A stretch of DNA of 64,000 bases from the NCBI GenBank assembly GCA_020632875.1, contig JACKET010000020.1:62001-126000 (forward strand). The letters are read 5' to 3'. Source of the stretch: Alphaproteobacteria bacterium (lineage in GTDB: Bacteria; Myxococcota_A; UBA796; GCA-2862545). The translations under genes were made by a program, and so were the position numbers. The notes under the pieces were generated by a model. It searched no databases. It was not told where the DNA came from and saw only the letters and a list, made by a program, of their open reading frames with translations. Below, one piece after another: positions 16,216 to 25,333 of the stretch; positions within the stretch are counted from its first letter, which is position 1, and each line of letters opens with the position of its first letter.

Positions 16216-18370
16216 GAGCTCCATCCGGGTGCGGGGCGCCCGCGACAACAACCTCCGCGATGTCGATCTCGACCTGCCGCTGGGCGCCCTGACGGTGCTC
16301 TGCGGGCCGTCGGGGTCGGGCAAATCGTCGCTGGCGTACGACACGCTCCACCGCGAGGGGCAGCGCCGGTACCTCGAGGCCCTGATGATCGCGGGCACCG
16401 GGTCCCTCCGGCGGCCCGACGTCGAGGCGATCGACCACCTGCCGCCGACCATCGCGCTCGATCAGCGGGTCCGGGGCTTCGCGAGCCACGAGAGCGTCGC
16501 GTCCGTCAGCGAGCTCGGCGTCGGGCTGGCCGTGCTGTACGGGCGCACGGGGCTGCAGCGGTGCCCCCGGTGTGGGCGGCCCGTCGTCCCGAAGTCGCAC
16601 GACACCATCGTCGCCGAGCTGCTCGCGATGCCCGTGGGCACGCGCCTCACGCTCGAAGCGCCCGTCACGAGTGGGCCGGGCGTGCTCGAGGAGATCCAGC
16701 GGGCCGGGTTCTCGCGCGTCCGGGTCGACGGGCGGATGGCGCGCATCGAGGAGATCGGCGCGGTCCCCGAGGGAGCGCCACTGCGCGTGGTGGTCGACCG
16801 GATCAAGATCGAGCCCGACCGCCGGGGCCGCATCCACGACGGCGTGCGCCTGGCGTCCCGCGCCGGGCGGGGCGTCGTCATCGCCGTGACCGAAGCCGAG
16901 ACGGTGTTCGTCGACCGCCCCCTGTGCGTGCACGACGGGATGGAGCTGCCGGCGCTCGAGCCCGGCCGGTTCCGGTTCCGCGCGGGGGAGCCGGGGCTCG
17001 GCCTCGACGAGGCGGCCGCCGCGGTCGAGGTGGGCGGGGAGCGCGTGCTGGACGTGTTGGGCGGGACCATCGGCGCGCTCGACGGCTTCCTGGCGGGGCT
17101 CCCGGCCTCCGAGGTCGCGAAGGACCTGCTCGACGATCTGCGGCGGCGGGTCGGCATCCTCGTGTCCCTCGGCCTGGCGGGTCTGCCGCTCGAGCGGCCC
17201 GCCGAGCACGTGTCCCGCGGCGAGCTGTTGCGGCTGCGCCTGGCCCGGCAGGTGTCGTCGCGGGTGTCGGGCGTTCTGTTCGTGCTGGACGAGCCCGCGG
17301 CGGGTCTGGACGACGAGGCGGCGGGCGCGGTCCTGGGGCTGGTGCGCGACCTGGTGGAGCAGGGGAACACGGTGGTGGCCGTCGACCACCACCCGGTCGT
17401 GCTGGCCGGCGCAGACCACGTCGTGGAGTTCGGCCCCGGCGCGGGCCCACACGGCGGGACGGTCGTCTACGCAGGCCCGGTCGCGGGGCTCGCCGAGCAG
17501 GACACCGCGACGGGGCGGCTGTTCGCCGGTCGCCTCGAAGGGGGCGTCGAGGGGCCGACCTCCGGCGAGGCGCTGGACCTCGCGGGCCGGCGCCTCGTGC
17601 GCGGGGTCGTGAACGTGGTCAGCGGTCCGTCCGGTTCCGGCAAGACCGTGCTTCTGAAGTCGATTGTCGACGCGGCTTCAGGTCGTTTCGAGCGTCTGGT
17701 CGATGCCGAGGTCGGCAGCTCCGCGAAGCACAAGCGGTCGAGCCCGGCGACGTTCACGGGGGTGTGGTCCCTGCTCCGCGACCTGCTCGCACAGACGCGC
17801 GAGGCCCGCATCCAGGGCTTCGACGCCGGCACGTTCTCGCTGAACACCAAGGGCGGGCGGTGCGAGACGTGCCAGGGGGCCGGCGAGGTCCGCGTCGTGC
17901 TCGACCCGCTGCCCGACGTGTGGCTCACCTGCGACGTGTGCCACGGGCGGCGGTTCCAGACCGACGTCCTCCAGGTGCGCTGGAAGGGCCTGGCGCCCGA
18001 CGAGCTTCTCGCCCTCGACATCGAAGAGGCGCACCGCGTGCTCGCCGGGAACCCGAAGCTCGAGCGCATCCTGCGGGCGCTCCGCGATGTGGGGCTCGGA
18101 TACGTCCAGCTCGGGCGGCCCGCCGACACCCTGTCCGGCGGCGAGTTCCGGCGCCTGCGGCTCGCGCGCGAGCTCGCCCGCAGCACGGGGCCCGACCTCG
18201 TGGTCGCAGACGACCCGTCCCTGGGGCTGCACCCGGTCGACACCCTGGCGCTGATGAAGGCCTTCGGGCGCCTCGCGGAGGCGGGGGCGACCGTGGTGCT
18301 CGCGAGCGGCGATCCGTGGGTCGTGGGGGCCGCGGCCCATGCCGTGCGACTGGCCGATCCACGACCCTGA
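16214..18370 (+). CDS. UvrA-like ABC ATPase (short paralogue)
   Basis: A 718-aa two-cassette ABC protein of the UvrA family, about 220 residues shorter than the repair UvrA. Seen: Walker A motifs GPSGSGKSS and GPSGSGKTV; Walker B LFVLDEPAAGL and LVVADDPSLGL; a good second signature LSGGEFRRLRLA but a degenerate first one, VSRGELLRLRLA. The second zinc finger is complete (CETCQGAGE...CDVCHGR). The first keeps one CxxC (CPRCGRP) and lacks the second pair. The second Walker B has Asp instead of the catalytic Glu. These changes suggest a specialised paralogue rather than the housekeeping repair protein. No uvrB or uvrC is nearby. A GGGAG lies just before the ATG. Confidence 0.85.
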   Translation: MSSIRVRGARDNNLRDVDLDLPLGALTVLCGPSGSGKSSLAYDTLHREGQRRYLEALMIAGTGSLRRPDVEAIDHLPPTIALDQRVRGFASHESVASVSELGVGLAVLYGRTGLQRCPRCGRPVVPKSHDTIVAELLAMPVGTRLTLEAPVTSGPGVLEEIQRAGFSRVRVDGRMARIEEIGAVPEGAPLRVVVDRIKIEPDRRGRIHDGVRLASRAGRGVVIAVTEAETVFVDRPLCVHDGMELPALEPGRFRFRAGEPGLGLDEAAAAVEVGGERVLDVLGGTIGALDGFLAGLPASEVAKDLLDDLRRRVGILVSLGLAGLPLERPAEHVSRGELLRLRLARQVSSRVSGVLFVLDEPAAGLDDEAAGAVLGLVRDLVEQGNTVVAVDHHPVVLAGADHVVEFGPGAGPHGGTVVYAGPVAGLAEQDTATGRLFAGRLEGGVEGPTSGEALDLAGRRLVRGVVNVVSGPSGSGKTVLLKSIVDAASGRFERLVDAEVGSSAKHKRSSPATFTGVWSLLRDLLAQTREARIQGFDAGTFSLNTKGGRCETCQGAGEVRVVLDPLPDVWLTCDVCHGRRFQTDVLQVRWKGLAPDELLALDIEEAHRVLAGNPKLERILRALRDVGLGYVQLGRPADTLSGGEFRRLRLARELARSTGPDLVVADDPSLGLHPVDTLALMKAFGRLAEAGATVVLASGDPWVVGAAAHAVRLADPRP

Positions 18371-18390
18371 GGCGTTGCCTGAGGGTTGGA

Positions 18391-18499
18391 TCGTCCACAG
18401 TTGTCATTCGCGGAATTTCTAGACGATAGTGTGCCTGGAACGGGAGCTTCTGGTGTGGTCGACAACTCCTCCATCGAGTTGTCCACAGAGTTCTTCACA
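18391..18499. promoter_or_regulatory. Cluster of three DnaA-box-like 9-mers before nadB
   Basis: TCGTCCACA (18391-18399), TTGTCCACA (18479-18487) and TTCTTCACA (18491-18499) lie on the same strand in the 186-bp gap before nadB. TTGTCCACA matches the DnaA box form used by GC-rich bacteria. No AT-rich unwinding region or dnaA/dnaN gene is close, so regulation by DnaA, or chance, is more likely than an origin. Confidence 0.35.
18401..18430 (+). promoter_or_regulatory. Possible nadB promoter
   Basis: TTGTCA (18401-18406), an 18-bp spacer and GATAGT (18425-18430). It lies 126 bp before the nadB start, in the only locally A/T-richer stretch of the gap. Confidence 0.4.
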
Positions 18500-18556
18500 G
18501 GCCTCGCGGGCCTTTCCCGCGCCGAGGGCGTAGACTGCCGCCTTCGGAGGAGAGCC

Positions 18557-20164
18557 ATGCACCGCACGGACTTCCTGGTCATCGGTTCCGGCGTCGCCGG
18601 CATGTGGTTCGCGCTCGAGGCCTGCCGCCACGGCAAGGTCACGATGATCACCAAGACGCGTCCCCTCGAGAGCAACAGCGCCTACGCCCAGGGCGGCATC
18701 GCGTCCGTCTGGTCGGAAGACGACGACCCCGAGTTCCACATCCGCGACACGCTCGTCGCCGGCGCGGGCCTCTGCCGCGCCGAAGCCGTCGATCAGACCG
18801 TCCGCGAAGGGCCGATCCGCGTTCGCGAGCTCATCGAGCGCGGCGCCGAGTTCACCCGTCGCCAGTCCAACCCCGACGAGTACGACCTGCACCGCGAGGG
18901 CGGTCACTCCCACCGCCGCATCCTCCATGCGGCCGACTTCACGGGCAAGGAGATGGTCCGCGCGCTGAACCAGGAGGTCATGGAGCACCCCCAGATCGAG
19001 TTCCTCGACCACCACATCGCCATCGACGTGCTGACGCGGCGGTGGCTCGCCCGACGCCTCCAGCAGGTCCCGCCCGAAGACGACGAGGCGATCGGCGCCT
19101 ACGTGCTCGACACCTCCCGCGACGAGGTCGAGCTGTACGCCGCCAAGGTGGTCGTGCTCGCGACCGGGGGCGCCGGGAAGGTCTACGTCTACACGACGAA
19201 CCCGCCCATCGCGAGCGGCGACGGCCACGCGATGGCCTGGCGCGCGGGCGCGCGGATGGCGAACATGGAGTTCGTCCAGTTCCACCCGACCTGCCTGTTC
19301 CACGCGACCGAGAACAGCTTCCTCATCTCCGAGGCGCTGCGCGGCGAGGGCGGCAAGCTCATCGGCCCCGACGGGCAGCGCTTCATGGACCGCTACGACG
19401 AGCGCGCCGAGCTCGCCCCCCGCGACATCGTGGCCCGCGCCATCGACAACGAGCTCAAGACCCGCGGCCTCGAGTGCGTGTACCTCGACATGCGGCACAT
19501 GAGCCGCGAAGAGGTCGCCCGGCACTTCCCGACCATCGACACGAAGCTCTTGTCCCTCGGCATCGACATGACGCGCGACCCGATCCCCGTGGTCCCCGCG
19601 GCGCACTACATGTGCGGCGGCGTGCAGACCGACCTGAACGGCGAGTCGAGCATCCGGAACCTGTTCGCCGTGGGCGAGGTCGCCTGCACCGGGCTGCACG
19701 GGGCCAACCGCCTGGCGAGCAACAGCCTGCTCGAAGCGCTCGTGTTCGCGCACACGGCGGCCCGCGAGAGCGCCGAGCGGCTCGCGGCCATCCCCCCGGT
19801 GCCCGACCTGCCCGCCTGGGACCCGGGCAAGGCCGGCGACTCCGACGAAGCGGTCGTCATCACGCAGACCTGGGACGAGATCCGCCGGTTCATGTGGAAC
19901 TACGTGGGCATCGTCCGCACGCACCGCCGGCTGAAGCGCGCCCAGCGGCGCCTGCAGCTCGTCCGCGACGAGGTCGACAAGTACTACTGGGACTTCCGCG
20001 TGACGGGCGACCTGATCGAGCTCCGCAACCTGGTCGACGTCGCGCACATGATCGTGGAGTGCGCGCTCCGCCGGCGCGAGAGCCGCGGGCTGCACTACAC
20101 GCTCGACTTCCCCGAGCCCGACGAGCGCAACGTCAGCGACACGGTGATCCGCCGCTGGAGCTGA
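18557..20164 (+). CDS. nadB: L-aspartate oxidase
   Basis: A 535-aa flavoprotein that oxidises L-aspartate to iminoaspartate, the first step of NAD biosynthesis from aspartate, in the cytoplasm. Seen: N-terminal FAD-binding GSGVAGM; SNSAYAQGGIASVW; HSHRRILHAADFTGKEM; and the strongly conserved GGVQTDLNGESSIRNLF and CTGLHGANRLASNSLLEA. The C-terminal helical domain is present and the length is normal. The start is fixed by GGAGG seven bases upstream; the longer frame has no initiation signal. nadA and nadC are not in the window. The gene ends four bases from the stop of the convergent MYXO-CTERM gene, with no terminator hairpin between them. Confidence 0.95.
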   Translation: MHRTDFLVIGSGVAGMWFALEACRHGKVTMITKTRPLESNSAYAQGGIASVWSEDDDPEFHIRDTLVAGAGLCRAEAVDQTVREGPIRVRELIERGAEFTRRQSNPDEYDLHREGGHSHRRILHAADFTGKEMVRALNQEVMEHPQIEFLDHHIAIDVLTRRWLARRLQQVPPEDDEAIGAYVLDTSRDEVELYAAKVVVLATGGAGKVYVYTTNPPIASGDGHAMAWRAGARMANMEFVQFHPTCLFHATENSFLISEALRGEGGKLIGPDGQRFMDRYDERAELAPRDIVARAIDNELKTRGLECVYLDMRHMSREEVARHFPTIDTKLLSLGIDMTRDPIPVVPAAHYMCGGVQTDLNGESSIRNLFAVGEVACTGLHGANRLASNSLLEALVFAHTAARESAERLAAIPPVPDLPAWDPGKAGDSDEAVVITQTWDEIRRFMWNYVGIVRTHRRLKRAQRRLQLVRDEVDKYYWDFRVTGDLIELRNLVDVAHMIVECALRRRESRGLHYTLDFPEPDERNVSDTVIRRWS

Positions 20165-20168
20165 CGCT

Positions 20169-21623
<1,455 letters not shown>

Positions 21624-21688
21624 GTGGACCTCGGGTGCGACGCGCCAAGGTAATCGAGGCCTGCGCACGCGCTACGCTTTTCGAGGAC

Positions 21689-22120
21689 TCAGCGCTTCGC
21701 ACCCGGGAAGGGGATGACGCGACCGCGCATCACGACCGGCGTGTGGAACGGCGGTGGCAGGATGACCACGTGCTCGTGGCCGCAGACGTGGCAGCGCTCG
21801 TCGATCTCGACGGAGAGCGGGGCCTCGAGCGTCGGTGGGAGCCGCCGCGCCGGCGTCTCGAGCGTGCGCTGGTTGCAGGACGGGCAGTACGCGAAGCGCG
21901 ACGGCGAGCCGTGCACCCGCGTGGTGGTGTTGGTGCACTGGGGGCAGGCGAGCACCTCGTAGCTGCGGCGCTCGGGGCTGTCGGGCGGGTCGACGAGCTT
22001 GAGGTACGGGATCTGGCAGTTCGGGCAGAGCGGGGTGCGCTGGAACGGCGATGTGCGCGTGTACAGCAGCAGCGCGACGAGCATCGTGCACGCCGCGAAC
22101 AGGATGACGCCGATCAGCAC
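21689..22120 (-). CDS. Membrane-anchored zinc-ribbon protein
   Basis: A 143-aa protein with one N-terminal membrane segment (VLIGVILFAACTMLVALLLY) and four CxxC knuckles: CPNC, CPQC, CPSC and CHVCGHEH. These pair into two likely zinc ribbons. No family recognised. The start is GTG 22120, which overlaps the end of the aminopeptidase gene (stop TGA at 22116-22114), so translation is probably coupled. The spacing of the cysteines suggests a structural metal site rather than catalysis. Confidence 0.7.
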   Translation of the reverse strand: MLIGVILFAACTMLVALLLYTRTSPFQRTPLCPNCQIPYLKLVDPPDSPERRSYEVLACPQCTNTTTRVHGSPSRFAYCPSCNQRTLETPARRLPPTLEAPLSVEIDERCHVCGHEHVVILPPPFHTPVVMRGRVIPFPGAKR

Positions 22121-23508
22121 AGGAGATCCTCGGCGAACGGCCCGCTGCCCGCGAGGGCCTCGACGTCGGCGACGGCCTTGGGCACGGCGGCGGTGAGGTT
22201 GTCGGGATCGCCCGTGGTCACGGCGATGTCGTCTTCGATGCGGATGCCGCCGAACCCGAGCCAGCTCTCGGCGCGGTCGAAGTCGACCTGATCCTTGAAG
22301 CGCTGGTAGAGCGTGCGGTCGGACAGGATGGCGGGGACGACGTAGAAGCCGGGCTCGACCGTCACGACCCAGCCGGGCTCGAGCGGCAGGTCGAGGCGCA
22401 GGAACGCCGTGCCGAACTGGTCGGGACGCGCGACCCCCTCGGGGTAGGACGGGCGGTCGCCGAAGTTCTCGAGGTCGTGCACGTCCATCCCGAGCAGGTG
22501 GCCGCAGCCGTGCGGGAAGAACAGCGCGTGGGCGCCCGACTCGACGGCCGCTTCGGCGGAGCCGCGCACCAGGCCCTCGTCGACGAGGAACTGCGCGATG
22601 ACGAGCGACGAGGCGTCGTGGACCTCGCGGTAGCGCGTGCCCGCGCGGACCTTCGCGATGGACGCGGCCTGGGCGGCGAGCACCGCCTCGTACGCCGCGC
22701 GCTGGCGCTTCGAGAACCGGCCGTTCGTCGGGGTGGTGCGCGTGATGTCGACGCCGTAGCCCGACGCGACCTCGCCGCCGCCGTCGAGCAGCAGGAGCTG
22801 GTCGGTGTCGAGCGTGTTGGGGTGGTGGAAGTTGTGGAGGACCTCGCCGCGCACGGTGAGGATCGTCGGGTAGCCCGTGCTGGCACCCCCCGCGGCGAGG
22901 ATGCCCTCGAACAGGGCCGTGAGCACGCGCTCGGAGGCCCCCGGGCGGCACGCCTTCATGACCGCGACGTGCGCTTTGCACGAGATGGCTGCGGCGGCCC
23001 GCATCTCGTCGAGCTCGGCGGCCGACTTGGTGCGGCGCATGGCGATGATGGCGTCGACGAGATCCATGTCGCCGAACTCGCGGCCGAAGCGGAGCTCGTC
23101 GCGGCCCGTCCACGCGGCCATCAGGCGGTTGCGGCCCTCGTCGGGGATGGCGAGGACCTTCGGATGGTCGAGCTTGCGGGCGCGCAGCGCGAGGTGGGGC
23201 AGAGGCTCGACGCGCTCGAAGCCCAGCGCACGGCCGCGCTCGACGATGGACGGCTGCGTGCCGTGCCACAGGTCGTCGTCGTCGTGTGGGGGCGGGAGGA
23301 ACAGCGTCTGCTCGCCCTCGGTGAGCAGGAGCGCGGCGTTCGGCTCGGTGCAGCCCGTGAGGTAGAGGAACGTGCTGTCCTGACGGAACGGGAGGGGCGT
23401 CATCGGCAGGTTGCGCGCGCGCTCGCCGTTGCCGAGCAGCAGGATCGGCCCGCCGACCTCGGACAGCAGGCGCGCACGACGTTCCGCGAACACGGACGGG
23501 TCGATCAT
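22114..23508 (-). CDS. pepP: Xaa-Pro aminopeptidase (M24B)
   Basis: A 464-aa cytoplasmic metallopeptidase that removes N-terminal residues preceding proline. The N-terminal AMP_N domain (residues 1-130, FLYLTGCTEPNAALLL) precedes the pita-bread fold. All five metal ligands are recognisable: Asp in LLLLDGGGEVA and in GVDITRTT, His in PHGCGHLLGMDVHD, Glu in VTVEPGFYV and Glu in GIRIEDDIAVT. Length is normal for the family. The ATG at 23508 follows GGGGGAC and removes a spurious nine-residue extension. It overlaps the downstream zinc-ribbon gene and is divergent from the small membrane gene at 23569. Confidence 0.93.
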   Translation of the reverse strand: MIDPSVFAERRARLLSEVGGPILLLGNGERARNLPMTPLPFRQDSTFLYLTGCTEPNAALLLTEGEQTLFLPPPHDDDDLWHGTQPSIVERGRALGFERVEPLPHLALRARKLDHPKVLAIPDEGRNRLMAAWTGRDELRFGREFGDMDLVDAIIAMRRTKSAAELDEMRAAAAISCKAHVAVMKACRPGASERVLTALFEGILAAGGASTGYPTILTVRGEVLHNFHHPNTLDTDQLLLLDGGGEVASGYGVDITRTTPTNGRFSKRQRAAYEAVLAAQAASIAKVRAGTRYREVHDASSLVIAQFLVDEGLVRGSAEAAVESGAHALFFPHGCGHLLGMDVHDLENFGDRPSYPEGVARPDQFGTAFLRLDLPLEPGWVVTVEPGFYVVPAILSDRTLYQRFKDQVDFDRAESWLGFGGIRIEDDIAVTTGDPDNLTAAVPKAVADVEALAGSGPFAEDLLC

Positions 23509-23568
23509 CGGTCCCCCAGGCAGGCAGCATAGCAAGGCGCCGTGGTGTAGCCTCGCGCCGGAGGCTTC

Positions 23569-23985
23569 ATGTCCGAATCACGCGGGTTCTTCGCGACACT
23601 TCTCGCCACGCCGGAGGCTCCGCTGTCGAAGCTCTCGCGCTACACCTTCTGGAACGGCGTGCTGTACGTCGCGGTCGGGGCGGCGATGTACGCCGGGCCC
23701 GCGTCGATCCTGATCGCGGCGACCGGAACGCCCGTCGACCAGGTCGGCACGCTCCGCGTCATCGGGATGGCGGTGGCCTTCATCGGGTGGTTCTACATGA
23801 TGGGGGCGCGCACGGGCGCCGCGTCCTTCGGCCTCGCGACGGTGGTCGACCGGCTCCTGGTGCCGTTCCTGCTCGGAGGGCTCGTGCTCTCGGGTCAGGT
23901 GATGGCGAGCCAGATCGCCGGCTTCGCCATCCTCGACCCGATCCTGGCGCTCGGCGCGCTCTTCATCTGGCGTTCCGAGCGGTGA
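23569..23985 (+). CDS. Small four-helix membrane protein
   Basis: A 138-aa protein with four hydrophobic segments (FWNGVLYVAVGAAMYAG; VIGMAVAFIGWFYMMGA; LLVPFLLGGLVLSGQVM; ILDPILALGALFIW). CGGAGG lies upstream of the ATG, supporting the start. No family name can be given from sequence alone. It is divergent from pepP (60 bp), and its 3' end overlaps by 23 bp the end of the small lipoprotein gene on the other strand. Confidence 0.7.
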   Translation: MSESRGFFATLLATPEAPLSKLSRYTFWNGVLYVAVGAAMYAGPASILIAATGTPVDQVGTLRVIGMAVAFIGWFYMMGARTGAASFGLATVVDRLLVPFLLGGLVLSGQVMASQIAGFAILDPILALGALFIWRSER

Positions 23986-24172
23986 GGGGCTCGGGCGACG
24001 CGTTCAGGGCGTCGAGGGCGATGAGCCAGGCATCGGTGCTGGCATGACGTCGCGGCCGGTCGACCGGGCCGTCGCCGATCACCTCGACGGTGACGGTGCG
24101 TGCGGGGGCGGGCGGTTCGTCGGGCATGCACCCGAAGCCCAGCGCGACGAGGAGGAGGGACGCGGCTCGCAT
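23963..24172 (-). CDS. Small lipoprotein
   Basis: A 69-aa protein with a good lipoprotein signal (MRAASLLLVALGFGCMPDEP; lipobox-like GFGC at Cys15), then a short polar region that begins with a proline-rich linker. No recognised domain. No ribosome-binding site is seen, and the 3' end overlaps the convergent membrane protein gene. The signal peptide is the only evidence for its being real. Confidence 0.45.
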   Translation of the reverse strand: MRAASLLLVALGFGCMPDEPPAPARTVTVEVIGDGPVDRPRRHASTDAWLIALDALNASPEPLTARNAR

Positions 24173-24249
24173 GCCGATGATGTAGCCGCGGCCTGCGTCA
24201 CGGGATGTCGGGATGGATGGTGTGTGGTCTCGCGGTTAGCAGCGGCCGC

Positions 24250-24789
24250 ATGAGTCACCAGCGCCTGGTCGAGTTGCTGCGCGAGAAGTCCGTGCGGCGT
24301 GGAGCGTTCACCCTCGCGAGCGGCAAGCAGTCCGACCTGTACGTCGACGTCCGCCAGACGAGCCTGCACGCCGAGGGCAGCGTGCTCATCGGCCGCGCCA
24401 TCCTCGCGCGCCTGCGGCCCGACGTGGTGGGCGTGGGCGGGATGACGATGGGCGCCGACCCGCTGGCCTGCGTGGCGTCCGCGCTGTCGCACCTCGACGG
24501 CCGCGGCGTGCACGCGTTCCTCATCCGCAAAGAGCCCAAGGGCCACGGAGTGGAGCGGCTCGTCGTGGGCATGGGCAACTTCGCGCCCGGTGCGAAGGTC
24601 GCCATCGTCGAAGACACCACGACCACGGGCGGCTCCTCGATCCGCGCGGTCGAGGCGGCGCGCGACGCGGGGCTCGACGTGGTCCAGCTGATCACGGTGG
24701 TCGACCGCGAAGAGGGCGCCCGTGAGCGGATCGCGGCGTACGGGCTCGAGCTCGAAGCCATCACCGGGCGCACGGAGCTCCTGGCTTAG
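24250..24789 (+). CDS. pyrE: Orotate phosphoribosyltransferase
   Basis: A 179-aa cytoplasmic enzyme of pyrimidine synthesis that joins orotate to PRPP to give OMP. Seen: FTLASGKQSDLYVDVR (orotate-site region), AFLIRKEPKGHG (catalytic flexible loop with Lys) and VAIVEDTTTTGGSS (PRPP-binding motif). The length is at the short end of the family but complete. The start at 24250 gives the usual N-terminus (MSHQRLVELLREKSVRRGAF). No other pyr genes are adjacent. The stop is followed at once by the palindromic element at 24790. Confidence 0.93.
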   Translation: MSHQRLVELLREKSVRRGAFTLASGKQSDLYVDVRQTSLHAEGSVLIGRAILARLRPDVVGVGGMTMGADPLACVASALSHLDGRGVHAFLIRKEPKGHGVERLVVGMGNFAPGAKVAIVEDTTTTGGSSIRAVEAARDAGLDVVQLITVVDREEGARERIAAYGLELEAITGRTELLA

Positions 24790-25320
24790 AGGCGCCCACA
24801 GCGAGCCACAGCGCTGGTCGAGCTTCGAGCGTCCCAGGGCATCACGCAGATGACGCAGATGAACGCGGATGACGCAGAAACGAGGCCGTCGCGGGGTCGA
24901 GCGTCCTCTTGTCCCCGAAGCGCCATCGCGGATCCACGATTGCGCAGCTCCAACGACTGGAATCTGTCGGAATTTGGCCTGGGACCGAAGTAAGCTCACC
25001 CGCTCAGCCCGAGACGCCGGCCTGCTCTGGTGAGTCCCGAATCCGGTCCGCAAGAAGGCCCGCTCTGTCGACCCGAACACCGAGACGTCCCTCGAGAGCC
25101 CTGACGACACGGGTGTACGGCGGTCCTGGCGGTTCCCATCGAAGGTGCCCCGGGGAAACGAGGACGCTCGACCCGTGACGGCCTGGTTTCTGCGTCATCT
25201 GCGTCCTTCTGCGTCATCTGCGTGAGGCCCTGAGACGCTCGGAGCTGGACCACTTCCCCCACGGAGCGCTGTGGCTCGCTGCGGCTCGCTGTGCGAGACC
25301 AGGGGATCGGCAACGCTGGT
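24790..25320. repeat. Large inverted-repeat element, copy B, between convergent genes
   Basis: It occupies almost the whole gap between the pyrE stop and the sulfatase stop. Outer arms: GCGCCCACAGCGAGCCACAG at 24792 versus its complement near 25264-25292. Main arms of about 100 bp lie at 24816-24916 and 25151-25251 and match copies A and C (ATGACGCAG core repeats). A module at 25010-25110 (beginning GAGACGCCGGCCTGCTCTGG) also appears twice, inverted, in copy C. The left half lacks this module, so copy B looks like a copy with one half replaced or deleted. No gene inside. Confidence 0.82.
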
Positions 25321-25333
25321 CGCTTCGTGGGCG

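Noticed and set aside
18371..18556. Replication origin near the DnaA-like boxes
   Set aside because: Only three boxes, no AT-rich unwinding region, and no dnaA, dnaN, gidA or parAB nearby.
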